Source of the DNA: Harmothoe impar
Taxonomy: Eukaryota > Annelida > Polychaeta > Phyllodocida > Polynoidae
Length of the DNA stretch: 64,000 nt
Assembly: GCA_947462335.1 (NCBI GenBank)
Contig: OX381710.1
Coordinates: 31,735,004-31,799,003 of the forward strand
Direction of reading: 5' to 3'
The translations under genes and the position numbers were made by a program. Every line of letters begins with the position of its first letter. Position 1 is the first letter of the stretch. Below the pieces are notes generated by a model, which saw only the letters and a program-made list of their open reading frames with translations, was not told where the DNA came from and ran no database searches. This document shows positions 13,601 to 28,600 of this stretch, piece by piece.

Positions 13601-16600
13601 ACTACAAACACTCAAACTCAACGACTCGGCCGTCATAGGTGAGCATGGTATTGAGCGGCTTAGTGTGTAGTGGATCTCAACTACTGTAAAGTCTCGTGTA
13701 GAAGCCACGGTTTATACACAAATCGTTTTCTTATCATAAAGTGATTCTATTATTTGGTGTTTTTAATCATTTTTGTCAATATTATTTAATTTATTGGTGA
13801 CACAGCAATCCTTGTTTCTAATATACTGTATACATGCCCACAGAAATGGCTGATACGTCATCACCAGCCATGGCGGAGAAGACCATCGTGGATGAGATCA
13901 AGGCCAATACCCCCAAGTGTTGGCGGACACTATACCATTTGTTGGAACTCTATTCAACAATGCCCGAAACAAAAACATTGGGTAGAAGAACCAGTGCATC
14001 ACGCCTCTCAGTCATTGACGAAGAGCCCGAGAAACTATCAGTGTCACAGACACAGTCGCTGCCCCGACACTCACATGGGGTGCACCAGAGGGCGGCCAAG
14101 TCCAGAAGTAATGCAGACAGCGTCGAGCGTCAGCCCATCCCGAGCACCACGCCAACGTCAACGCAGCCACCTGGTGGGCCAAATACCAACCGTGTCGCAT
14201 ATACAAGCAATACATTTACCCAGAGTAAGTGTGTGTTTTTCCCCCATTTTGTATTGTATAATCATCTTTTGGCAATGAAATAGCACAGGGAAGCCTTCCT
14301 ATGTGGAGCAAGGGTTCTTATATCACATGCTATCACATGCTATACCATCGTTATAAAGCCCCAGTTTTAAAAAGAGCGCCGGTATTGTATATACGCCTGG
14401 GGTAAAGAGGCCTTAGGCACTAAATTCTGATCTTGGACTGACACAAGACATCACGGCAAATTGAAAGTCTGCCAGCTGATCCTTATATAACTTTGCAATA
14501 ATCCTATTCACAAATTCACATTTGCAACAGGTATCTTCATTAGCGAGAGCATTCCACTCGTGGTGTTTGGAATCGCAAAGGTAAAGCGGATCCGGATCTC
14601 TGCAATGCTCTCCGGACTCAAGCTCGAAGCCGATCTCCAGAACGTGCACACGAGTGCCACACATCGGGAACGTGTGAAAGGTCAGTCGTATTCTGTACTT
14701 AATGGCACCTTGAATATCCTCTTTATTTTTTTTGATTTTGTCCAAAAAAGCTGTTATTTCACGAAATGTATCTATAATTGAGGAGAATGGGAGTGTACAT
14801 TGTCATCTGTACTACGCTGGAATGTATAGACAGAGCCGTGGCAAGGGATGCTGGGTGAGAACTATCAGGACTTCACATATAATATGTGATTAAGCAAGAT
14901 TATGTGGCTATAAAATGTTCCCAGAAGTATTGATAGGGTACCGATTCCACCATCTTTCTTTGCCTCGCTTTTCATCGTGAAATTGATATCATCAGGAATG
15001 GCAAGGGGACGATTGATTAAAACCATAAATGAATGTCAGAGGAGGTAAAGTGCTTCCCAACGTAGGCCAGTTTTGTTCAACTTATATAGAAAAACATGAG
15101 ATAGAACTAGATGCACTTTGAATGCAGTTTCACCATTCAAGGCCCACCATCATATTTGATAGTCAACCCTAGCACTATTTTGTGCATACATTGTTTTGCA
15201 TTACAAGTATAGGTTCCGAATTACCTTCACCTGTTTGGTTTGTTTTTAGACACCTTAACCGTTATGTATCATTTTTTGTTTATTTCGTTGTGACCATGTG
15301 TCCCACCGGTGACGTGGCTCAACCCTCCTTGGTTCCCTTTTTCACAACACCCCTCCCCACCACCCGACCCCTATAGCGGGCATGGTAAAGACACTTGTTG
15401 TTCTTGATTTTACAGTTGAGAACCAGGTCCTTAAAGGCAAGTAATCGGTGATTCGTTCGTCGTTCATCCTACGTTTGTTTAGTTTTTTTCCTGTGAATGT
15501 TTCCCCCCCTGAGACCTACAACTAAAAGGCACCCATGTTAACACTGTATATCTAGACACCATGAATATCCACCCATCCTCTGACCATCCTGGCTCCTCTG
15601 TCTACCGATCCTGTATATGAGACTGCTATTGAGTGGTCTTATATCTGTTCTATTCAGTGAACACCAAGGTTTCTCTACCTTCTCTTATCATGAATCATCA
15701 TTATAATGCTCCATGCCCTTTGTCGTCATGATGCATGAATGCAGCAGTCTGCAACCAAGCATCATGCCGATCCTATGGGGTTGATACACTCCCAACAGGT
15801 CGGCATGATGACTATATGGTGAGTAGACTCAATCGCCAAGGCTGCATTTATGCATCATGACGATAAAGGGTGTATCACATTAAAGCACTATGCGGCCCTT
15901 AAAGGGTTGAGTATACGACACGCACACACCACTCTGGGTATCTCTCCTGTTCTGTACACCTCCATTCTGGCAAAGTTCACCATTGGTCCACCACCCCATG
16001 TGGCCAGATCGAAAAGTACAGACCACTGATCATACACTGTGAAACAAAACATGACACTTATTTCTACTCGTTACCTGTGCAGCGCCCGACTGGACTGATA
16101 ATTTTTTCCTTCCAAGTTTAAGTATTTCGTGTATTAATGGTTTTATGCATGCAGGTTTCTTTACCCTATTAAGCTTTTTGTTGACATGGCGAGCCGTCCG
16201 TAGTCGGTGTGGCATGTGGGTTCTGCAGTCCATTTGTCAAGGAAAAGTATAATATTATTTCCCCTTTTTTATAATGCCATAGCAAATATTGAAGAACCTC
16301 ATTGAAGCAACAAAATAAAAGATCAAAAAGTAAAAATAGCCCCGGTTAAACGTTGTGTGTATGATAAAACCTGCCTTATATAGGCACGGACGGCGATGCA
16401 AGTGGTATTGTAATACACTGTGACAAAATATAAAACATGGACGGTGAGGATACCGACACTTTCGTCAAGAAATATGCAGGGTAGGGAACAATCACAAGAC
16501 AGTATGCTTGCAGGGAACCCTTTAACAGCAGTTGTCTTGGTTTTAGAGGCATGTCCTTTTGCTCTGTTTATTATCATGTGTAGGAGTTTAGAGTAGTTTT

Positions 16601-19600
16601 TCCTTATTTTAATTTGATCTTAACTATTAGCAAAGTGGCATGCCAAATCCCATGATCTTCTGTAGATGACTTAGGTTTGTATTTGTACTAGAATAAGTTC
16701 ACGCTGGGTCAGCTGCAGACCTACAGTAGGATGGGTCCAAGTGCAGTAACAACATTTTTTTTCAATTTGAATACATAAGGGAGCCAAAGCGTCTTGGCTA
16801 TCCTACAGGAGGAGTTGCCTCTTTGTATTATGGACAACTACATATTCATTTTATTTTGTGGTTTAAATGATTTAAATGGCTCACTAATATATGCCCAATG
16901 TGTATGCCTACTGTTACAGGGGTGATCAAGCGTAAGTCACGCGAGTCGTCAGCTACAGCCTATGTCGGACACACCATGATCGTCTTGTTGGAGGGGGTAC
17001 CGCCTAGCATGCAGTAAGTGTAGAGTCTACCATAGATAGTATCGGTAGTTGTTCTTTAGGCTACCTTCAAACGTTGTGTATTTATAAGCAGTAGATCTGC
17101 GTTTATTATTATATCTAGGCCTTCTAACTTATCTACCATTGATTGTAGGCCCTACTATAATAAGGCAGACGAGTGAGTTGCAGCTCATGGTTCGAACCCA
17201 TATTCCATAACCTAAAATCACATTCTATGTCTGTTCTGTTGAAACTGTTCTTCTTCTCTGTAATAGTTTGTGTCAAATGTTTGCCAGCTTCCTTAAAACC
17301 GTTATTGTTGTTACCTGGAGATATAACGATAACAGCAAAATATGCTGAGCTATTGCATTTATCACACAAAAGCAACGTATGTTGATACTGTATAATATAA
17401 GCCTCGTAAAATATGTGTATTTATGCACTACTCATATAGATAACTATCATATTGAAGCTTTTGAATTTATGTTTGATATTCAAGCACTCAAGCTTTGCAC
17501 CAGCTTCTAGATATTACCATGTTTATAGCGAATGTTTAAAATGAGTGTTTTTCACCCGTAGGACTGTCGTAACGGTTAACATTGCTAAGTCACAAGGCCT
17601 CTACTCTTCTGTGACAAAGCGATCACGTGATCACAACTCGGCGCTTGTGACTATCGGTAAGATTGATGTGGACATCCCGCAGCACCCGGTGGTACTGCAC
17701 GGTATGGTGGCGCGCAGCTCCCGACGCCTCTCCTCTACCCTGCAGGAGTTCATGAGGGCTCCGGCCAAAGTCAGGTACGGGCATACCAGTCATACCAGTA
17801 TTACACCACATACCTGTAATGAGACAAAAAGGGGAAAAGGCATTTAAAAAAATCATAAAAAATGTGTCTGCATATTTCTGGATATTGTATGCCCAAGCAC
17901 ACAATACCAAAGACCTATGTATGAGATGCCTGATGCTATAGTGAGTATATGTAAGGGACACGGCAGAGTACATTGTAGTTACTTTTGTCCATGGTAATGA
18001 TATCAATTGCCAAGCAAATACAAGCAATATATAGAAAAACATTTTATACAATCAGAGAAAACATGAAACTGAGTTATTATTTAATCTCACAGCCGGTCGT
18101 ATGATAGCATGGACGGCAGTATGCCGAGTCAGCAGCCGTCCAAGCACTCAGAGCTCAACGAGTACATGTCAGTGGGTCAGACCAGTCAGGCCGGGCCAGG
18201 CTCGCTCGGCCGACCAAACAATAAGCCGGACGCCCCACCCACTCCGATGGTCATCCACTTCAAGGCAGTGCTCCAGGGACTGGTGATCGGCGCCTCCCTG
18301 CTACCGTCTCTCAAGGCACAGTACAAGGTAAGTCTGTCATATAGATTCATCAGACACAAGGACTGACCCTGGAATTCTTTTGGAAAAAGAGGAGGGGTGG
18401 GGGGGGGGGGGGCTAGTTGTTGCACCGCATGTCATACGTCTCATTAGAAAAATTTACATATCTCTCAAAAAGGGTGGCGGGGGGGGGGGGAGGAGGAGGG
18501 TCCGGACCCACAGGACTCTTCCCTTCCACCCCTGCCAGCCTGAAAGTTTGTCTGTCATCATAAGATCTCTCTCTTATCTCACCCTACGTTTTCCGTCCTT
18601 TATTTACAGATGGGGGAGGTATCTTCGTCCGGTGTAACAGGGAAGAAGGCCCGGTTCACTGTGGATCTACCAAACCACTCACTCAGCTTCAGCTCCAAGG
18701 TAAGTCTAGTACCTCTCACTAGTGAGCAGTCAATTTGAGTGATATTTTAGGTGTCTGGGGGATTATGGATATATCATACGGTAACCATATTTTCACTGCT
18801 AGTTTTCAGAAGTGTATACCAAATTCATCGTCTTTAGAAAAATATTTTTTAAATCTCGCAAAGGCGAATATTTTCAGTGAAGGGTAGGCCAGAATGCATC
18901 GAATATATTGAGTGTTATCAACATGAGCAAGGACAAGCATTGCACCTAAGTGATGCATGTTAAGGTTGTAACATTATGCTGTGCGCCATGTGATATCAAA
19001 TGTCAATAAGAGAAGGCGCTTATCTGAATGTCTAGTATACGCATTGCCTTTGTGGTCACCATCAGTTACGCACAACTGTTAAAGCTTGAGTCGCGTGCTG
19101 TGAGTTTTATTTTCCATAATTTAATATTATCAGCAATATCTTCAGTTGCATTTTCATGTTTTCAGAAACAATTGTGAATTCTATTGCCAATTCTCTTTAG
19201 GCTATATCAAAAAAGTATTGCAATGCTGTATTCATTCCATTCAACGCTGCTTTCAGCTAAATTTGTAGTAAGAACATATTTCAGACGTATCTCAACCCTT
19301 TTGGGCGTGTTTAATGGATGAATATGGTTGAATTTTGAGAAATGGTATTTTCTGGGAACCCCCAATGATTTCTTATGTCTAGCTTCGTAGAGTCCTTAAA
19401 GTACTCTAAAGCCTCGTTTCAGTACAGGAGAGGTGTCCCTGCTGTCTTGGGAGAACCCCACATTTTCCCACACCCTACCACAACAGATGTATACATACAA
19501 ATTAATCCATCACATCCCGTCTCAATTTAAAATGGCTGTCCAAGCATTGTTCATTGAGTGTTTTGTTTGGCCCGATAACCCCCCTGAACAGGTTAATCCC

Positions 19601-22600
19601 CGGCTTGCCCCATTCCCTGAAGGCGAGACCCCAGTCGTGCCCTCCCGTGGCCCAACCCCACAAGTTGTCATGAGGAAGCGTCCGGGGCGCCGTTCGCAAC
19701 GCGATCCCGTAAGTAAAGCGATTGCCGTATGGCCCCCTCCATACACAATGCCTGCTGCTTGCTTATGCTGGGGCTTGGGAACCTAAGTCGTGCCTGTTGG
19801 GTAATGTATCTAGTGCTGATAGGAAAATCACCCTAGTTGGAGAACTGCCCAGTGTAATCAGATGCCTGCTACTGTCAGATACTGGGTAGAAGGCAGGTAC
19901 ACCTGGTTAATATCTGGTGTGCATGCCTGGTACACCTGGTGGATGCCTAATGCACCAAGTAAATGCCAGGTATACCAAGTAGATGATGCCCAGTACACCT
20001 AGTGGATCAGGTGAATGCCAAGTACACCCAGTCAATACCCGGTACACCCACTTGATGTCAAGCATACCAGGTGGATGCCTGGTGCACTTGGTACACCTGG
20101 TGGATGCTTGGTGCATTGGGTACACCTGGTGGATGCCTGGTGCACTGGGTACACCTGGTGGATGCCTGGTGCACTGGATACACCTGGTGGATGCCTGGTG
20201 CACTGGATACACCTGGTGGATGCCTCGTGCACTGGGTACACCTGGTGGATGCCTGGTGCACTGGATACACCTGGTGGATGCCTGGTGCACTGGATACACC
20301 TGGTGGATGCCTGGTGCACTGGGTACACCTGGTGGATGCCTGGTGCACTGGGTACACCTGGTGGATGCCTGGTGCACTGGATACACCTGGTGGATGCCTG
20401 GTGCACTGGATACACCTGGTGGATGCCTGGTGCACTGGATACACCTGGTGGATGCCTGGTGCACTGGATACACCTGGTGGATGCCTGGTGCACTGGATAC
20501 ACCTGGTGGATGCCTGGTGCACTGGGTACACCTGGTGGATGCCTGGTGCACTGGATACACCTGGTGGATGCCTGGTGCACTGGGTACACCTGGTGGATGC
20601 CTGGTGCACTGGGTACACCTGGTGGATGCCTGGTGCACTGGGTACACCTGGTGGATGCCTGGTGCACTGGGTACACCTGGTGGATGCCTGGTGCACCCGG
20701 CAGATGACTGGTACAACTTGATACACCTGCTATACCTGGTACACCTAGTTGATACCTGGTTTACTGGTGCACCTGGTAGATGCCTTGTATAACTGAGTAC
20801 ACCTGGTAGATGCCTGGCATAACCGGGTACACCTAGTAGATGCCTGATACTTCTAGTAAATGCTTATAGTGCATGATGCATGCATGGCAGTATTGCCAGC
20901 TCCAGCTTTAATACATCTGTATTTCCCTTGTAGTATAGTAGTTGCCTGTCCTTGGTTCAGAATCATAACACCCCTATTCCCTGCCATGTGCAAGATATAT
21001 CCATTGATTGATATGAAGCCATTGGGAATACAGACACAACATTGTCACCCATAATAACTAAAACAATACCGTAGGATTCACTGACCCTCAGCTTCTCAAA
21101 TGAAACTACCAGTAGGATATTTAAGTGTTGTTGTACATTGTACCACCATGTCACTGTACTCTTTTATTCTTCTCAGCTTTAGGATGATAGACGATACTGT
21201 CTGTGCCTCAAATAAGACAATTATAATGTAACATCGATGAAATGCAAAGCATTTACAGTGTATTATTTTGACTTAGTGTTGGGATTCCCGAACCTCTTTG
21301 TCATCATAAAGTGACATAATTAAATTCGACCTTTTAGACATGCACATATGCATTACATTTCTTTCTTCACATTAACCCTCACATATATCTATCACCTGCT
21401 GCAGTATATCTGCGTACAGGTTATAGATAGGGGTACTGTTGATCTAAGCAAATGCCATATTCATGGAGTCAAAACGCTGGAGCATATTGTTAATGTTAGT
21501 CTGGTGATGGAGCTTTTCCCCCTTATTTAGTATCTACTCATAACGCGCTATAATATTCTGCCATGGTCTAACTGATAATTATTGTAACAGGCTCCACAAT
21601 CAGGAATATGTCCGGTGATTTAGCAAATCATACAAATTTAACATATCAAGCTGCCATTCAAACTAGAAATACTCTTTAAACTAACGGTGCATGCATGTCG
21701 GTACAGGAGGACGGTATCTAACTGGTGCGACATCATTGTATGTGATTAGAATAGTGCTGTATCTAAACAACCACCGATACTAGAATAATCGACTCATTTT
21801 GTACATTACATACAAATTAATAAACGATAATACATCTATTTGTATATTTTGTAAATTTTACAACAGCTTTGATTATTCACCAATTCACTTATTTTAAATG
21901 CATATGCCAAAATGGTGAAGTATTTTGAGTAAAATAAAGACAAACCAATTAAAGTTAGTATTTGGATTGTGATGTATGGTAAGGTAACCTATCAGACTTT
22001 TTTTTCCAAAGTATTTTTATATCGGTGTGCATGTTTTTTTTTTTATGTTAGTCTGTATGCCTGATTGTGATGACTCATTGTTTTTTATGTCTTGAGTTAT
22101 GTGAGATAGGGGAAAGGGTATTTTTGCATAAGAAGACCATTATAGTTTAATGTCTCTTTCATATATCTCTACAAACCTTTAAACAACATATGTGTGTTGC
22201 ATATTCTCCGCTAGGACTCATACTATTCCTTTGAATAAACAACATTCAAACACATCAGGTGTGACAGGCAGGTATTACAGTCACATCAGGGCTAGAAACC
22301 GCTGTTAATTTTCGATCTACCGTACCTGTATCGTATACACAACCCATAGGTATAGCCTATTACCTAATGGGTAGATTTTGTGCTAGGGAGGGGGAAAGTT
22401 TGTCTGTAATACACCAATCGCTCAGTTTCAACACCAGGAACAAGGTCTATAAGCCCTGCGCTTTAGCCTCAGTATGCCATTCCCTTGTAATTAGACAGAT
22501 GTCCCCTCCTTTTAAATACCATGACACTTTACACTCATACTTGCCTATGTTGTTCACCAAAGGTGAGTACACCCATCACACTGCCCACCTCAGCCAGCGT

Positions 22601-25600
22601 AGACCTGCCCCCGATCCACATCCATGCCGACTACCGCCAGCACAGCGCCGACACTCTGAGCACAGACGGCGGTCTCACCGAGGGTCTGGTACTCCGCGAG
22701 GGAAACTACCTCAATGCTGTGGCCGAGGTGGGCGCCTTCGAGCACAGTCTCACCACCGACCTGCTGAACCACCTCGTCTTTGTACAAAAGGTCTTCATGA
22801 AGGTACGTTGATATGATAGGAAGTTTATATAATGTATTAAATCCATAGGACTGGGGTCGATTCTCAAACTGGAAATCACCCATGCAGTTTATACACTGTG
22901 CCTACTTTGGTGTTTTCTTTTTCCTTTAACATTTTCCAGAGGTGGCATTGTTCATTAATATGAATATGTCTGTAAAACTATTAATATTGCAGGAGGTGAA
23001 CGAAGTTGTACAAAAAGTGTCAGGCACAGATCAGCCCGTGCCGCTTTGGACGGAGGAAGGTTTTAGCGTTGGAAAGGAACCATCCAAACCTCTACTCTAC
23101 TCTCTGCACTTCACACTAAAGGTATGGGCTTTACACCTAGCTCAGAGATCAAAGTTACTCAAATGTTATAACATAGATGCAGATATACCTGTGTACTGAA
23201 ATTTGTAGTCAGCTACTGTTTATTAGGAAGTGATCTATTTCATACCATATCAGCATTCCAGGTTGCTTTTCTATCATTACCGCCATGACCACTTATTATA
23301 TTGATGAAGGGGCATGGCGTTCATGCCTCTTTCCCTTCTGAATAGGTCCTTTCGGTCTGCTCAAATAAATATCCTAATATCTGGGCAAATAAAGTATCGG
23401 TTGCTGTCGTGAAATACATAGATGTAGTGGCATTCAAGAGAGTACTGGAGAAAAGTACAGGAACCCGGTATGCATCATATCTGGACAGTGGCACACCAAA
23501 CACTAATCCATCAAATTATATGAACATTGTAAAACGCAACATTGGGTACAAAAAATCAGATCTGTATTCCATGTATATCCTAGCCCTACAGTTAGATCAA
23601 AAGCCAATAATCTTTTGAAACTACATGGTAGTTTCATTTCATGTTTATCTTTAAGAAAATCTGAATGGTCTATGATAAGGAAATGAGATATAAACTTGAT
23701 GAACCCTGGCTTAGTATGCAAACTCAGACAAAGAACTGATGCACGGTACAAAGTCAACTAATGCGTATCATATAAGGGGAGATGTAGTATTTTTTCTGAT
23801 TTTTTAAATCCGTGTAATAGCAGAAGTTTTCAGTTATTAAATGGTCATTTACTGGTTAATTTGAAACAGTACAGCTGCATGTAGTTATCTTTATTTACGT
23901 GGCTAGATATACATATTCTTTTTAAACCTGCTTTTGTTTGACCTTTGCTCTTTAACCTTGACATGACCGAATAGATCCGCTGCGGAAGTCTTGCTCAAAG
24001 GGTAAGGGGACTGGTGGATGGAAAATAATACCCGTTGCAACACAAACATTTATATTCATTTTTTTACTGCTGGATGAGAATCACTTCTTCTCATCTTTGG
24101 TTTGAAAGAGAAGAAAAATCCTTTTAGATTTACTAAAAGAAGCTGGTACGACACCTTTTTCTGGTATGGCGCACCATCTTCATTTTATTTCCATCTGTAA
24201 TCAATCCTGGCATTTACTATTGTATGACTTGTTGTCTCTTTATCAGTTATGGCTTCCAGTTTTGTTGTTATCTCCAGTTGACGCCCTGTAAGATTTTGGT
24301 GGTTTGATATGTTGCGTCGTAGAACACCGTTGATGAACTTTTATCACTGAGAATGTTGTTCTTAGAACCATCAAATGCAGGACCCCTGTATTGAATCTAC
24401 ATAGAAAGCCACTCCCTCCCTGCCGTAGAGTATGAATGTATATTAAATTTGATTAAATCTAGTCGCATTGCTAAGTGTCCACGCGTGTTTAATTAGAACC
24501 TACATGAGACTGTTACAACAGAAACAATGAATCCAGCTACCAAAGTGACGATCAGAACTAGTATTAAACCTCAGATGTTGTTTGATATGATTTCCTTCCT
24601 GTTGTCAGTTGCAGCTCAGAATAATAGGGGGAGGGGGGCTTCACTTAATCTTGTAATGATATTAAGTGATATTTGTCATACACAATGTGATATTTTCGCA
24701 CCAAAACACCTTTGAATTTGTCAGTTTAAATAAGATTGCAGTTAATAAAATACGGACTAAAATAAATTGAATAACAATAGATAAGATGTATATTGATATC
24801 AAATGGTGTTCTATTGTTGTATATATAACATTGTGGCTCTTCCCTGATGGTCATGTTTATGTCACTGACTATAGAATCACCTCTGCATGATCATGTCTGG
24901 TCATAAGTCACATCCCTTAACCTTACATTCTCCTATGGACTGGCCAGTACTCGTCACAGTTCTCAGCTTTCAACCACAGCCTTTTCTTAAATATAATTAT
25001 ACACAATGTATCATGGCATTCTGGTCAACTGGATACATTCTCAGTTGTACGTTGCAGGAGGAATCTTAGCAAATGTAGTGGTAATATCTCTATAGCACTA
25101 TTATTTTACGACCCATTTTCATGTTCTATCGATTTTGAAATTAATGCATAAGAAATTTGTTCCCTACATATATATATAACTCAGACAAAGAAATCCTCAA
25201 TTTATGCCTTTGTGTTGTATCATTTTCTGAAATAGGGCATACAGATCACTGCTACTACACCAACGTCGAACGCTGTGCGGCTGGAGACGGGCTGTATCGA
25301 GTTGGAGTTGTCTAACCGAGTTCAGACAGCATCAAAAGATGGCACCGCTGTCAAGAACTCTGCACCAAAGGTGAGACATCTTAGGTTTAATTATGTTTAA
25401 ATCGTTAATCCATTAAGGACTTCATGGTGCTTTAATGTACTATGCCCTTTGCTATATTCATGCATGAATGCAAGACTGTCGAGTACTGAACTCAGCTTAC
25501 TGCATTAGAGAGTTAATGAGGTTACGGTACGTTACATTTATTTTTTAAAAGCCTTTTTCTGAAGGGTGGCGGAGGAACTATTCATCTGCCACTGTTAGCT

Positions 25601-28600
25601 GGATGAGCCTATATGAATATCGCGAAATGACAGGATAAATAAGCTATGTTCTCTTAGCTAGGCTGATGAAGAGGACGCAGTATTATATCTTGTATACAAT
25701 GATCCGGATTTATGTTTTAACTTCAGAGTACTACCGTCAAGATGAAAATAATGCTATGTCATTTCTTTACCGTTAAAGGTGTTCGTCAAGGCTCAAGTCG
25801 ACCTAAACCTGGCACTAGGAACACTACTAAGGAATCCAATGTTTGAAGAAGCCGAGCCAGAGTTCCAGCATCTTGCTTCTTTTGCAACCCGTATCGGGCT
25901 GCGTAATGCATTACAGGTATCTCACCTTATATTAACCCAATTTCATGATATTCATTTTTAAGTTGATATGGAGACTGACTGGAGAGAATTAAGCTAAAAG
26001 TGCTTCGAGATATATGGTGTTATCAGTAATATACACAAGCGCAATTCCAGCTGTGTTTGAGGGATGCCATGTTTTTATGATAGCTCAGGGATTGAGTGCT
26101 GTACCTTACCCTGTTTCAGGATGAGATGATTCCTGAGGTGTCAAAGGACCAAGAAGCTCTACTTATATCCCTCAAGCGTCCCGTTGTCTTTGTTCAACCC
26201 GCTGCGTTTGACCGAGGTGAGCGGCTCATAATAACTCACTGCTTATAAAGCTACCAAACACATAGAGGGAGACGTGTGCCGACGGCCGATACATGCATTC
26301 TTGATCATCTCTTACAAGTTGTTAGATAGGTTAAATAGTAAAATAATATCCCAAAACACTTCTGCCTGTAATGATTCAAGGAGTTACTAGTGAAAAAAAT
26401 ACTTTCTCAGATCATTGTAGAATTTTAAAAAAAATAAAAAAATTTAAACTGTATTCAGTGGTAATATGATGTAAATGGTGTGAGGTGTACTGATCCTGTT
26501 GTCCCTTACAGCGGTGTTGGTCTGGCTGAACTACAAGAACGCCTATGAGTACTGGAACGAGCAGCGCCTCGCACTCAACAAGGAGGTGCAGACAGCCACT
26601 CAACAGGTGGGTACACTCCTGGGGGAAGCCTGATGTAGGGGCAGCATGCTGCTTTAATGCATTATACCCTTTGTCGTCATGATGCATGAATACAGCCCTA
26701 GCAAGTCACTCGCCAGTGCTGTATTCAAGCATCAGGACGACCCGATGGGATTGATGTACGCTCAATGGATCGATATGATGCATTCATGTATCTTGTCGAC
26801 AAAGGGCATAGCACAACTGAAGGAGTACTCTTATACTGGGTACATTTTACACATTTAGCAATAATGGTTTGCTCTTAATTGTGAATTATTGCAAAATATC
26901 TACCAAAAAATATTTCTTCATACATTATTTTGAAACCATGCATAACTCCAACGGCATTATTTTAGGTCCCAACATTCAGAGAAAGAGCAATAAATGAAAC
27001 ATAATTCCATATACCCCTTTAAACCACGCCCACTTTCAGGTGATTGACAAGCTGCCACTTGGGACAACGTCGTCGGCCCCGGCTCTGGGTACACTATTCC
27101 TACAACTTACTGTGGAAGACCTTGGGATTTGCCTCCCAATGACTGCCCAGGTTAGTGATACTTGCTAAAATATATTTTGTTAAAATAGTTCTGTAGATAT
27201 GACCGTTCGTGATGTATAGTCCCAGTAAAGCCATACTATTTGTTGTGCTTTCATTCTTACACCAAAGTTTTTTTCTTTAATGATCGCGATAACCACAGAT
27301 ACTAGACGGGCGGGGGGCTGAAAAGGGCCGAAATTCCCCCTACCCTCCCCAAAAAGGATCAGCGTTCTTTTGCCTCCTGTCCACCTAATTGACTCAGGGT
27401 TTAATTAACCCTGAGTAATATACACCTACTAATTTTGCATTTTAAGACAATTTTGTGACATAGGAGAATCGTTGTATTTCGGTTATCATTCGAGATAGAC
27501 AAAAGCGGAAAAAAACATGAGATAGGCAAGGTCGGGGGACAGCATTTTCCGCAATTTTTTTTCTAAAAATCTCAATTTTTCTTGAAGAATTTGAACTGCG
27601 ATCTTCACGAATTTATTTCTCTCTTTCACTATTATGGAAATGTAGTAAAAAAAAAGCTACCACCTCCATGGGCCTCCATAGGCTGCAAGGCATTAAGTTT
27701 TTGGGTGCTATAAGCCGAATTTTAAGCCCCAAACTCCCATTCGGCTTATAGGCGAGGTTTTAATAATGTAGGAACATAGTGGAAACAAATTTCAAACACT
27801 TTTGTTATAAGCCGAATTTTTACTCCCAAACTCACATTCGGCTTATAACCGAGGTCGGCTTATAGCCAAGGTTTTACGGTATTTCTCTCTTTCTACCCCC
27901 AAAGCGGGCAAAAACTGGGCACATTCTACCGCCAGGACCTATGGAACAAGTCACATCCACTCTATATCTATATGTTAACAGATAGCGGTTATGATACAGA
28001 TAGCGAATGTACACCAGGGGCGGGGGGACAGGGGATGGACGGCAAAGGCATGGACGCGTAACACACGCCGCCCTGTAGCCGACCAACACGGCGAAACGGA
28101 AACGGCGATGGTGTCGCTGCTGATGCTCCGATCGACTCGCTTTACGGCTACGCGCTGCTGGGCGCTGACGCCGACAGCCACCTGCTCGTCCCCAGCCACC
28201 TGCTTTCCCACAGCCACCTGCTCACCTACAGCCACCACCTGGAATTTGATTATATATGACTTCCAATATATGAAATTAGGGTAGCTTTTTCTGGCGATTA
28301 CGATTCTGCCGTCAGAAATGAGAAATAATGTTTTGTACTCAAATTAGATCACTCATTCGAATTCATTTCTGATGCCAGAATTGACAGATTACCCTGAGTC
28401 ATCTGTGAGGCCACTCACACACTCCATTTTTCTACCAACTCCCCCTGACCGCTTTTCCACGTAAAGTGAAACCAGTGGAGTGTGTGACATATAGGGTGTG
28501 GTATCCCATCCTCAGCCACATGTCTACAGAGTATTGTATTGACAAAGAAGAAATTCCCTCTCCGACCTCAGTATTTTCGCGATCCAATTATTTCATAAAA

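Larger units (their letters stand above)
14681..16919. other. 2.2-kb intron with candidate microexon and MITE copy
   Basis: Contains a candidate 21-nt microexon (15416-15436) and a copy of the dispersed GATGCATGAATGC element (about 15700-15910). The remainder shows nothing recognisable. Confidence 0.6.

Noticed and set aside
17189..17199. GGTTCGAACCC, a B-box-like word
   Set aside because: No A box at the right distance on either strand.
18392..18492. Poly-G runs as a possible G-quadruplex regulator
   Set aside because: Simple homopolymer tracts in an intron; similar runs occur at 36768 and 37870 and nothing ties them to function.
19907..20792. Overlapping long open frames of 214-269 codons on both strands
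   Set aside because: They are products of the stop-free 29-bp minisatellite inside a BLTP1 intron; composition is purely repeat-derived.
27991..28284. GC-rich open frame of 97 codons
   Set aside because: It lies in a BLTP1 intron and its end is built of short CAGCCACCTGCTC repeats; no homology recognised.
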